A DNA stretch of 8,255 nt from an uncultured Streptococcus sp. (lineage in GTDB: Bacteria > Bacillota > Bacilli > Lactobacillales > Streptococcaceae). Within the stretch, counting starts at the first letter, position 1. Each line of letters begins with the position of its first letter. The notes under the pieces were generated by a model. That model did no database searches and was not told where the DNA came from. It saw nothing but the letters and a program-made list of their open reading frames with translations. Of the stretch, positions 1 through 7,055 are shown one piece after another. A program made the translations under genes and the position numbers. Location of the stretch: assembly GCF_943912555.1 (NCBI RefSeq), contig NZ_CALTUR010000083.1:1-8255 (forward strand). The letters are read 5' to 3'.

Positions 1-89
1 GCTTTGTTTCGTGCTAGACGACTAAAACACTACGGACAAACTACAAGCCCTTAGAAACGAATCTGGGGGCCTTTTGTGAGGTCATAATC

Positions 90-117
90 TTATAAACCAC
101 GCGCTTCATGGTATAAT
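90..117 (+). promoter_or_regulatory. Extended -10 promoter facing right
   Basis: TATAAT at 112-117 is preceded by TGG at 109-111, giving a consensus extended -10. The -35 is weak: TTATAA at 90-95 with a 16-bp spacer. Transcription should start near 123-125. The -10 sits inside a perfect 13-bp inverted repeat, GGTATA-A-TATACC (110-122), which could be an operator or could let the site also work on the other strand. Confidence 0.5.
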
Positions 118-139
118 ATACCTATCAGCAACCAGCAAT

Positions 140-163
140 AAAAAAAGCACGTTTGACCGTGCT
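140..163 (-). terminator. Intrinsic terminator reading left
   Basis: Read on the minus strand, AGCACG, a 6-nt loop and CGTGCT form a 6-bp stem followed directly by a run of Ts (plus-strand A run 140-146). This would stop transcripts entering from the right. On the plus strand the same stem is the top of the candidate small RNA hairpin. Confidence 0.55.
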
Positions 164-194
164 AGTTTCTTGCCTGCTGAACTCGTTAAATCTT

Positions 195-216
195 AGCCCT
201 TTTGTGGGGCTTTTTT
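195..216 (+). terminator. Intrinsic terminator reading right
   Basis: AGCCC (195-199), loop TTTTGTG and GGGCT (207-211) form a short GC-rich stem followed by TTTTTT (211-216). It lies about 70 to 90 nt after the predicted start of the promoter at 90-117 and would set the 3' end of its RNA. Confidence 0.55.
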
Positions 217-247
217 GCTCCCCTTTTTGCGTACTTTGGGGGAGCAA
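215..247. repeat. Large inverted repeat overlapping the terminator's T run
   Basis: TTGCTCCCC (215-223) is the exact reverse complement of GGGGAGCAA (239-247), with about 15 bases between them. No T run follows on the plus strand (GTAGTAAAAAG), so it is a poor terminator in that direction. Its CCCC (220-223) could also pair with GGGG (206-209) of the preceding terminator, so the two folds may compete. It could equally be a protein-binding or DNA-processing site. Confidence 0.45.
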
Positions 248-288
248 GTAGTAAAAAGTAATATTAGTATTTTTTGTTCAAAAGCGCG

Positions 289-297
289 TGATATAAG
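289..297 (+). promoter_or_regulatory. Possible extended -10 element facing the broken Pip gene
   Basis: TGA (289-291) precedes TATAAG (292-297), an extended -10 with one mismatch in the hexamer. No good -35 sits at 16-18 bp. TTGTTC at 274-279 is too close. If active, it would start RNA near 304 and read into the truncated Pip frame. Confidence 0.25.
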
Positions 298-344
298 GGT
301 TAGGAAGCCCTAAGAAAACATAAAATAAGAAGTTTTTTATTATA

Positions 345-2765
345 AAAGAAAATAAAACCTTAGATTTTCATTTTGTAGATGAAGAGGAGGGTAAGAAGGG
401 ATTAGAAAATGGCGATTACTGTATGGTAGTGACTTTACCAAGTGATCTATCTGAAAAAGCAGCTTCTATTTTAACGGATCACCCAGAGCAAATGCAAATA
501 GATTATCAGACTTCAAGTGGTCATAGTTTTATTGCTAGCAAGATGAGCGATTCTGCGATGATACAATTAAAGCAGAATGTTTCTACAAATGTAACTGAGA
601 CCTATACTAAAGCCTTATTTAACAAAATGATTGATTTAAAGGATGGTATGAGTCAAACAGCTTCAGGTGGTGAAAAATTAACTGATGGAGCGAATCAGTT
701 AGTTGCAGGAAGTCAAACATTAACTACTAACCTACACTCTTTAGCAGATTCAAGTTTAACATTTTCAAATGGAACGGAGAAGTTTACTAAAGGATTATCC
801 TCTTATGTATCTGGTGTTGAACAACTTCATCTTGGTTTAGGGAATTTTAATAGTGGTTTAGTTACATATACTGGTGTAGTGAGTCAATTAGATAGTGGAT
901 TAGGTCAATTATCTTCTAAAATCCCTGAATTAGTGAGGGGAATTAATCAATTATATACTGGTGTAGAATCCTATACTGGCGGTGTTTCTCAACTTAATGC
1001 TGGTCTTAATCAATTTTCATCTGGTGTTAGTGCCTACACCAATGGAGTGGGAAATCTTGCAATAGGTGCTAATCAGTTATTTAATCAATCAGCTACCCTT
1101 CGAATGGGTGTGGAGCAATTAAGTGAAGGAATTCAACAACTTTCTAGCAAGTTAGATGCTTCGTCTGAGCAAAAAGATCAAATTGCTCAATTATCTTCTG
1201 GTCTAAATAAGTTAAATCAAGCCATTCAAAATATTGATGTTGAAGATACAAAACAATTAGATTCTATTTTATCAAGTATAGCATCTCTTTCTAATCAAAT
1301 GTTAGCAAGTGCTCAGTCTGAAAAAGCAACTACATTAGGCAATATTCAATCGACAGCAGCTTATCAATCATTGACAAGTGAGCAACAAGCTGAAATAAGT
1401 GCTTCTGTATCTCAGAATTCGACTGATAGTATTCAATCGGCTCAGTCAATTGTAGCTTTAGTGCAAGGTTTACAGGCAAGTTTGGAAAAATTACAAAATC
1501 AATCTTCAAATCTTTCGACATTAAAAAATCAAGCTAATCAAGTATCACCTGTTGCTTCTACTTCTTTGACAGGATTGTCAAGTGGATTAACAGAGATACA
1601 AGGAGCTGTTTCTAGCAAATTAGTTTCTGCTAGTCAGTCGATTACATCGGGGGTAAATGCATATACTGCAGGTGTTGATAAAGTTTCTCAAGGCGCAAGT
1701 CAACTAAGTGAAAAGAATTCTACCTTGACAGGTAGTTTGGACCAATTAGTTTCAGGCTCAACTACCTTGACACAAAAATCTTCTAACTTGACAGCAAGGA
1801 TTGGTCAATTAGTTGAAAAAACTCCAGAGTTAGTATCTGGTATTGAAAAATTATCAATCGGATCCAATCAATTGAATCAAAAGAGTCAAGAATTGATAGC
1901 AAGAGTTGATAAATTGCAGTCAGGCTCTAGCCAACTAGCTGACAAATCCAGTCAGTTAATTTCAGGTGCCTCTCAATTAGAAAGTGTAGCTAATAAATTG
2001 GCAGATGGAGCTGGGAAACTAGTAGAAGGTGGAACAAAGTTAACTTCTGGATTGGAAGGTTTACAGATAGGAGTTGCTTCTTTAGGACAAGGATTAGGTA
2101 ATGCTAGTAATCAACTCAAGTCAGCATCAACGGAATCTAAAAATGCAGAGATTTTATCAAATCCTCTCAGTCTTTCCAAAACAGACAATGATCAAGTTTC
2201 TGTAAATGGAATTGCAATGGCTCCTTATATGATACCAGTTGCTCTCTTTGTTGCAGCAATATCAACGAATATGATTTTTGCGAAGTTGCCTTCAGGACGT
2301 CATCCGGAGAGCCGTTGGGCTTGGTTGAAATCTCGAGCTGAAATAAATGGTATTATAGTTGTTTTAGCAGGAATTTTGGTATATGGAGGAGTTCATCTTA
2401 TTGGTTTAACTGCAAATCATGAGATGAGAACATTTATTCTCATTATCCTAACAAGTTTAGTATTCATGTCCATGGTGACCGCTTTAACAACATGGAATAA
2501 CCGTATAGGAGCTTTCTTTTCTCTTATTTTGCTTTTATTACAGTTAGCATCAAGTGCAGGTACTTATCCACTTGCTTTGACAAATGATTTCTTTAGAGCT
2601 ATTAATCCTTGGTTACCAATGAGTTATTCAGTTTCGGGATTACGACAAACAATCTCTATGACAGGAAATATTCATCATCAAGTCATTTTCCTTGCCGTTA
2701 TATTAGTACTATTTATTTGTTTAGGTATGCTAGCCTATCAACCTAAGAAAATGGAAGAAGATTAA
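345..2765 (+). pseudogene. YhgE/Pip family membrane protein gene, 5'-truncated
   Basis: This is the remnant of a YhgE/Pip-type surface membrane protein. Members include Lactococcus Pip and Bacillus YueB, which are phage receptors. The first in-frame ATG (423) opens 780 codons, but it has no ribosome binding site and lies inside conserved sequence. The same frame runs upstream through TLDFHFVDEEEGKKG (from 357), as in intact relatives, then meets TAA at 321-323. The start, the first membrane helix and, by comparison with the family, roughly 80-100 residues are therefore missing. Numbered from ATG 423: residues 1-75 are the rest of the N-terminal domain, about 80-565 a long Gly/Ser/Leu-rich stalk, and 600-780 a membrane domain with about five helices (603-622, 643-663, 670-690, 696-715, 754-772). 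The motif INPWLPMSYSVSGLRQTI (727-744) is typical of the C-terminal domain. The remaining frame is intact, which points to recent damage. A shortened product without its N-terminal anchor cannot be excluded. Confidence 0.8.
657..2120 (+). repeat. Internal repeats encoding the Pip stalk
   Basis: This part encodes residues about 79-566 (from ATG 423), built of short related units such as GxxQLxxG. Five copies of a Y-x-x-G/V-V-x-x-L/V unit start at Y128, Y149, Y184, Y205 and Y414. The first four are spaced 21, 35 and 21 residues apart, all multiples of seven, which suggests coiled-coil or helical-rod packing. KIPELV (166) and KTPELV (466) mark two related blocks. Between them, about 245-380, is a Gln/Ser-rich helical stretch without the glycine pattern. 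Such stalks in this family lie outside the membrane. Confidence 0.6.
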
Positions 2766-2794
2766 AAAAATCGACCAACTGGTCGATTTTTTTA
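2763..2794. terminator. Symmetric bidirectional terminator between converging genes
   Basis: A perfect 14-bp inverted repeat (2763-2776 and 2781-2794) encloses the loop AACT. It consists of TTAAAAAAA, TCGACC, loop, GGTCGA and TTTTTTTAA read symmetrically. It has a T run in both directions and so should end transcripts from both sides. The stop codon of the Pip gene (TAA 2763-2765) and that of the yfhO-like gene (TTA 2792-2794 on this strand) are its two outer ends. Confidence 0.9.
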
Positions 2795-5344
2795 TGTCTT
2801 AGATGATTTTCGTTTGTGATTATAGATTCCAAATAGTAAAAGAGAAGTAAAGGAACAGATTGCTCCAGTAATAAAACCATTGGGAATAAAGGAAAGTGTA
2901 ATAGTTCCTTTTCCCTTAGGAACGTCAACTTTCATAAAGCCAGTTTGAGCTTGTTTCATTTCTATTTTCTTACCATCTTGGTAGGCAGACCAACCTTTGT
3001 CATAAGGAATGGTGAAGAAAATAGATGTATCTTGTTTGACATCATATGTAGCAAAAACCTTGTTTTTAGAAGTTGATACTGTTACAGGTTGCTCTTTGAT
3101 TTTTTGAATAGCCTCAGTTAAAGTTTGGGTATCTAAACGATAGAAGGTAGGAGATTCAAATAATACTTGTGAATTTCCAGGGAAACTAACATGAATATTG
3201 AAAGTTTTTTTCTCTTTTGTATAGCCTAGATTAAAGAAGGAGAAAACATTATCAGTTGTAAAAGTCTTCTTCTCCTCGTTGACAAGAATGTCAACCTTCT
3301 TTTGTTTATCATTAGCAAAGTGAAGGTTTGTGAAAGAAAGATAAACTTGACTGTTTTCTGGTACTTCAATTTGATACTGGATTGCTGCATCCTCATTTGA
3401 AGAACTTGTGATACTAATCAAATCATTAGTATTTTCTATTTTTTCCGTTTTTTCATAGGGTATTGGAGAAAAATAATCAAAATTGACGTTAGCAAGTTGA
3501 TTTAAAAACGAGGCCTGATTATCCAAGGTGTGTTCATTGAACTTGACATCATTGTAAACAGATTGACTAGCAAAGGCAATCGGAAGAGAGAATTGATTTT
3601 CATATAGGGTAATATTATCTTTTTGATATACATCTTGGAAACCATACTTATCAATAGGACTGTCTGATATATTGTACTGGATACCAAATAAACTATCAGC
3701 CAAAATACTATTATTGGCATAACGGAGATTGAGATTAGTCCCAGAGGATTTAAAACCAAGTTTATCCAAAGTAGAGCTTGCTGAACGATTTCGAACAGAT
3801 GAAAATTGAGAGATTCCATTGTAGTTGAATTTCATACTGTCATTTCCTGTCTGAGTTTCTAGTTTCTCAGTACGAGTAAATGAATTTCCAATATATGTTG
3901 AGAAAGAGTCCATAGCTGGAATATCTCTACTATATGCACTTTGAGAAGCAAATCCCCATTCCTTAGCAATTCCGTCCATTTGAGATGAAGCATTTAAACT
4001 TATTTCAACCATTATAAATAAAGAGATTAGAATGGCAAACAGTTTTACAGAGATAAACTTTTTGATAACTGCAAGGAGTAAAAGCGAATAGACAACCAAA
4101 AATTCAAGAGTAAGCAGAATATTCAAATCTGTTAAAAAAGAATAATGTGATTTTAGATAGATGGTAGCTAAAAATCCTGTTACCACAAGCAAAAGAGAAA
4201 CTAAAAAATTCCATACTTTAAGTTCTTTCAGACGCTTTAAGACTTCCGCTGCTGTGTAAATTAACAAGGTAGAGAAAATCCAAGCATAGCGATGTAAAAA
4301 CATGTTTGGAGTATGCATGCCTTGCCAAAATAAATCAAGAGCTTCAATATAAAAGCTTACAATTAGAAATGCAAAGAAAATTGCATAGATAAGTTTCACG
4401 TGAAACTTAATAGATTTCAGCGTAAAAAATAAAATAGTCAAAATAAAGGGAAGTAGTCCAACAAAAATCATTGGGATGGCCCCATACTTTGTTGTGTCAA
4501 AGGAACCAATGAATTGCTTAGCAAAGAGATCAAGATACCAGCTACTTTCAGTTTGAAACTTTGTAACTTCAGTCAATTTTTCTCCATGTGTCTGTAAATC
4601 AAACAGAGTGGGAAGAGTCATAATCAAACTAGCCACCCCAGCTAAAAAGGAGGTCACGACAAAATCAAGAACAGATGATTTTCGGGTTTTAAAGTCCCAA
4701 GAAATTTGACAGAGATACCAGAAAATAAGAAACAATGCTGTCATATAACCAAAATAATAATTTTGAATAAACAAAATTGACAGACTTGTAAAGTACAATA
4801 GGACTTTCTTTTCAGTTATAAGCAGGTGTAAACCAGTGATAATGAAAGGAATCAAGATAAAAACATCCAGCCAGGTTTTTATCTCTAGTTGACTAACAGT
4901 GAAACTCATCAGAGCGTGAGAAGTGGATAAGGCTAGTTTTAAAGGCTTAGGAATCGATTGAAATAATTTATTTAAACTAAAGTAAGTTGACAGTCCAATC
5001 AATCCAAATTTTAAGAGAGTTGTCAGATAGACAGCATCTGGCATATTCGTTAGATCAAAAAAGTAAACCAGAGGCTCGAGAAAACTACCCAAGTAATAAC
5101 TAGATAGGGCATAGAAATTTAATCCGAGGCCACTTGTAAAGGTGTAGAACAAACTACCATTTCCGTGTAGGATATTTCTTAGAGCTATATCAAAAATAAC
5201 GTATTGATGAAACCCATCTCCTAATAGTGGAGATGTATCGCTATTCCAGTAGATACCTTGAGATAGATATACTCCTATCATAATGATTATGGGAATGATG
5301 AAAGAAACAAAATAGGTCCAATATGTTTTAAAAAATAATTTCAT
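2792..5344 (-). CDS. YfhO family multi-pass membrane protein (putative GT-C type glycosyltransferase)
   Basis: The 850-residue product has the YfhO layout. Helix 1 is at about 11-29, followed by an outside loop with GDGFHQY (42-48, acidic D43) and SGLGLNFYALSSYYLGS (71-87). Many more helices run to about 450. A large outside domain spans about 455-820, and a last helix (824-841) ends in a basic tail, HKRKSSK. The outside domain ends with IPYDKGWSAYQDGK (779-792), a hallmark of the family. Known relatives, such as B. subtilis YfhO working with CsbB and GtcA, are implicated in adding sugars to lipoteichoic acid from a lipid-linked donor on the outer face of the membrane. By inference this protein modifies a surface polymer or protein; the substrate is not visible. 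No CsbB-like GT2 enzyme or GtcA-like flippase is in the window. The ATG start has GAGG four bases upstream. The gene lies 59 bp after the ABC-F gene, separated from it by a hairpin, and I see no separate promoter in the gap. Confidence 0.85.
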   Translation of the reverse strand: MKLFFKTYWTYFVSFIIPIIIMIGVYLSQGIYWNSDTSPLLGDGFHQYVIFDIALRNILHGNGSLFYTFTSGLGLNFYALSSYYLGSFLEPLVYFFDLTNMPDAVYLTTLLKFGLIGLSTYFSLNKLFQSIPKPLKLALSTSHALMSFTVSQLEIKTWLDVFILIPFIITGLHLLITEKKVLLYFTSLSILFIQNYYFGYMTALFLIFWYLCQISWDFKTRKSSVLDFVVTSFLAGVASLIMTLPTLFDLQTHGEKLTEVTKFQTESSWYLDLFAKQFIGSFDTTKYGAIPMIFVGLLPFILTILFFTLKSIKFHVKLIYAIFFAFLIVSFYIEALDLFWQGMHTPNMFLHRYAWIFSTLLIYTAAEVLKRLKELKVWNFLVSLLLVVTGFLATIYLKSHYSFLTDLNILLTLEFLVVYSLLLLAVIKKFISVKLFAILISLFIMVEISLNASSQMDGIAKEWGFASQSAYSRDIPAMDSFSTYIGNSFTRTEKLETQTGNDSMKFNYNGISQFSSVRNRSASSTLDKLGFKSSGTNLNLRYANNSILADSLFGIQYNISDSPIDKYGFQDVYQKDNITLYENQFSLPIAFASQSVYNDVKFNEHTLDNQASFLNQLANVNFDYFSPIPYEKTEKIENTNDLISITSSSNEDAAIQYQIEVPENSQVYLSFTNLHFANDKQKKVDILVNEEKKTFTTDNVFSFFNLGYTKEKKTFNIHVSFPGNSQVLFESPTFYRLDTQTLTEAIQKIKEQPVTVSTSKNKVFATYDVKQDTSIFFTIPYDKGWSAYQDGKKIEMKQAQTGFMKVDVPKGKGTITLSFIPNGFITGAICSFTSLLLFGIYNHKRKSSKT

Positions 5345-5364
5345 GTTACCTCATAAAATGTTAG

Positions 5365-5395
5365 AAAACTCAGCTGGTTAACCCAACTGAGTTTT
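5365..5395 (-). terminator. Hairpin terminator or attenuator between the ABC-F and yfhO-like genes
   Basis: AAAACTCAG (5365-5373) pairs with CTGAGTTTT (5387-5395). After one mismatch, TGG (5375-5377) pairs with CCA (5383-5385) around the loop TTAAC. In the direction of the genes the stem ends in TTTT, then CTAACATTTT, which is a fair but broken U tract. On the opposite strand seven Ts follow (5399-5405). It lies just after the ABC-F stop codon and 21 bases before the yfhO-like start, so it probably lowers but need not abolish read-through. Confidence 0.65.
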
Positions 5396-5403
5396 GAATT
5401 TTT

Positions 5404-7026
5404 TTAGTCTTTCCAAAGTTCTTTAACTTTTGCTTGTACTTCTGCATTCTCTAGGAATTCATCATAGGTTTCATCGATACGGTCAATGACGCCATTTTTA
5501 GACAAGACAATGATATGGTTGGCTAGAGTTTGAATAAACTCGTGGTCATGGCTGGCAAAGATGATTGATTCTTTAAAGTTTTTCAATCCATCATTCAAGC
5601 TTGAGATAGATTCCAAGTCCAAGTGATTGGTTGGATCATCAAGTACAAGGACATTTGATTTTAAGAGCATGAGTTTTGAAAGCATGACACGAACTTTTTC
5701 TCCCCCTGACAAGACGTTGACAGGTTTGTTAACCTCATCTCCAGAGAAGAGCATACGGCCGAGGAAGCCACGTAGGAAAGTATTGTCATCTTCTTCTTTA
5801 CTTGCGAATTGACGCAACCAATCAAGGATTGACTCTCCACCTGCAAAATCAGACGAGTTATCTTTTGGCAAGTAAGAACGGCTAGTAGTCACTCCCCACT
5901 TTACAGTTCCTTCATAGTCAATGTCTCCCATGATTGCACGAATCAAGGCAGTTGTTTGGATATCGTTTTGTCCGATAAGAGCTGTCTTGTCACCTGGACG
6001 CAAGATGAAGCTAATATTATCTAAAATAATCTCACCATCAATCTTTACAGTTAGATTTTCTACTGTCAAGAGATCATTACCAATCTCACGTTCCGCTTTA
6101 AAATTGATAAATGGATATTTACGACTAGATGGCACAATTTCTTCAAGTTCAATCTTATCAAGCATTTTCTTACGTGATGTTGCTTGTCTTGATTTAGAAG
6201 CATTGGCAGAGAAACGAGCGACGAACTCTTGCAATTGCTTAATTTTTTCTTCTGCTTTAGCATTACGGTCTGCTAGCAATTTAGCAGCGAGTTCAGAAGA
6301 TTCCTTCCAGAAGTCATAGTTTCCGACATAGAGCTTGATTTTTCCAAAGTCAAGGTCGGCCATGTGAGTACATACTTTGTTTAAGAAGTGACGGTCGTGG
6401 GATACTACGATAACTGTGTTATCAAAATCAATCAAGAAGTCTTCTAGCCAAGTAATTGATTGGATGTCTAAACCGTTGGTAGGCTCGTCCAAGAGAAGAA
6501 CATCTGGTTTACCAAAAAGTGCTTTGGCGAGGAGAACCTTTACTTTCTCACCGTTAGCCAATTCACTCATATTTTGATAGTGTAATTCTTCTGGAATGTT
6601 TAGGTTTTGAAGTAGTTGAGAGGCTTCACTTTCTGCTTCCCAGCCCCCAAGCTCGACAAACTCTCCTTCGAGTTCGGCAGCACGCACTCCATCCTCATCT
6701 GAGAAATCTTCCTTCATGTAGATAGCATCTTTCTCCTTCATGATGCTATAAAGTTTTTCATTTCCCATGATAACGACATCAATGGCACGTTCATCTTCAT
6801 AGTCAAAGTGATTTTGACGAAGAACAGAGAGACGTTCATCTGGACCAAGAGAGATGTGACCAGTAGTAGGTTCGATATCTCCAGCTAAAATTTTTAAAAA
6901 GGTAGATTTTCCGGCACCATTAGCACCAATTAATCCGTAAGTATTTCCTTCTGTAAATTTGATATTGACATCATCAAAAAGTTTGCGATCACTAAAACGT
7001 AGTGAAACATCAGATACTGTAAGCAA
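5404..7026 (-). CDS. ABC-F family ATPase, YbiT/YkpA type
   Basis: The 540-residue soluble protein has two ABC domains and no membrane helices, as in ABC-F proteins that act at the ribosomal E site. Domain 1 has Walker A GANGAGKS (34-41), Q71, an insert at about 90-135, a degenerate signature SELANGEK (154-161), Walker B VLLLDE (176-181, catalytic E181) and H210. The linker (about 235-310) contains RFSANASKSRQATSR (271-285), also present in E. coli YbiT. Domain 2 has an eroded Walker A, GQNDIQTT (352-359), with no lysine, K388 where the Q-loop glutamine is expected, an intact signature LSGGE (439-443), Walker B VLVLDD (459-464) with Asp for the catalytic Glu, and H493. Length matches the family (about 530-540). 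The start is TTG (7024-7026) with AGGAG seven bases upstream. The only nearby upstream in-frame ATG (7123-7125) is followed by CTG TAA, and the next internal Met is residue 87, beyond Walker A. The role is inferred as a translation factor. A resistance role is possible in this superfamily but not indicated here. Confidence 0.93.
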   Translation of the reverse strand: MLTVSDVSLRFSDRKLFDDVNIKFTEGNTYGLIGANGAGKSTFLKILAGDIEPTTGHISLGPDERLSVLRQNHFDYEDERAIDVVIMGNEKLYSIMKEKDAIYMKEDFSDEDGVRAAELEGEFVELGGWEAESEASQLLQNLNIPEELHYQNMSELANGEKVKVLLAKALFGKPDVLLLDEPTNGLDIQSITWLEDFLIDFDNTVIVVSHDRHFLNKVCTHMADLDFGKIKLYVGNYDFWKESSELAAKLLADRNAKAEEKIKQLQEFVARFSANASKSRQATSRKKMLDKIELEEIVPSSRKYPFINFKAEREIGNDLLTVENLTVKIDGEIILDNISFILRPGDKTALIGQNDIQTTALIRAIMGDIDYEGTVKWGVTTSRSYLPKDNSSDFAGGESILDWLRQFASKEEDDNTFLRGFLGRMLFSGDEVNKPVNVLSGGEKVRVMLSKLMLLKSNVLVLDDPTNHLDLESISSLNDGLKNFKESIIFASHDHEFIQTLANHIIVLSKNGVIDRIDETYDEFLENAEVQAKVKELWKD

Positions 7027-7033
7027 TGTTTTT

Positions 7034-7038
7034 CTCCT
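7034..7038 (-). promoter_or_regulatory. Ribosome binding site fixing the TTG start of the ABC-F gene
   Basis: On the minus strand AGGAG is followed by a 7-nt spacer and then TTG. No ATG or GTG in frame offers a comparable site, so this supports the non-ATG start. Confidence 0.8.
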
Positions 7039-7055
7039 ATATGTGTAATATATTT

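Larger units (their letters stand above)
124..216 (+). ncRNA. Candidate small structured RNA, about 93 nt
   Basis: A promoter ends at 117 and an intrinsic terminator ends at 216, so a short transcript is predicted with no room for a useful open frame. Its 5' part can fold on itself: TCAGCA (125-130) with TGCTGA (175-180), then GCAA (135-138) with TTGC (170-173), then AGCACG (146-151) with CGTGCT (158-163) around the loop TTTGAC. The AAAAAA and TTT tracts between the last two helices can add pairs. The fold starts almost exactly at the predicted transcription start. I do not recognise it as tmRNA, 6S, a cia-dependent csRNA or a tracrRNA. It could instead be the leader of a gene that is no longer present, or the inverted repeat could act only in DNA. 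Confidence 0.3.
1..344. other. Gene-free stretch of probable foreign DNA upstream of the broken Pip gene
   Basis: No reading frame here can be supported as a gene. The stretch holds a promoter-like site (90-117), an imperfect hairpin (125-180), a terminator on each strand (140-163 and 195-216), a large inverted repeat (215-247), a small hairpin with arms TTAGG and CCTAA (300-304 and 309-313), and a second extended -10 (289-297). Bases 311-360 are very AT-rich, with runs of T and A. It joins the Pip frame at about 345-360, where family-like protein sequence abruptly stops. I infer that this is the end of an inserted element or a deletion joint. I could not identify the element: no transposase, integrase or terminal inverted repeat is visible. 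Confidence 0.5.

Noticed and set aside
1..54. Open frame from the window edge (+), 17 codons and TAG, possibly the end of an upstream gene
   Set aside because: Seventeen open codons are expected by chance, and the peptide resembles no family I know. It could be real, but only the DNA left of the window can show it.
41..109. 22-codon frame on the minus strand starting inside the -10 region (MKRVVYKIM...)
   Set aside because: It has no ribosome binding site at a usable distance and no hydrophobic toxin-like or known leader-peptide pattern.
258..266. TAATATTAC on the minus strand, like a rolling-circle nick site, beside the 215-247 inverted repeat
   Set aside because: A nine-base AT-rich match is weak, it is not in a hairpin loop, and no Rep gene is visible.
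409..429. Alternative ATG at 409 upstream of the 780-codon frame
   Set aside because: It is in another frame and ends after six codons. It does not supply a start for the Pip remnant.
3502..3819. 105-codon minus-strand frame within the yfhO-like gene
   Set aside because: It is an out-of-frame shadow of the 850-residue protein; its hydrophobic look comes from the AT-rich coding sequence.
5921..6319. 132-codon open frame on the plus strand inside the ABC-F gene
   Set aside because: It is antisense to a strongly conserved coding region, without a ribosome binding site or recognisable product; it is a shadow of the ABC-F gene.
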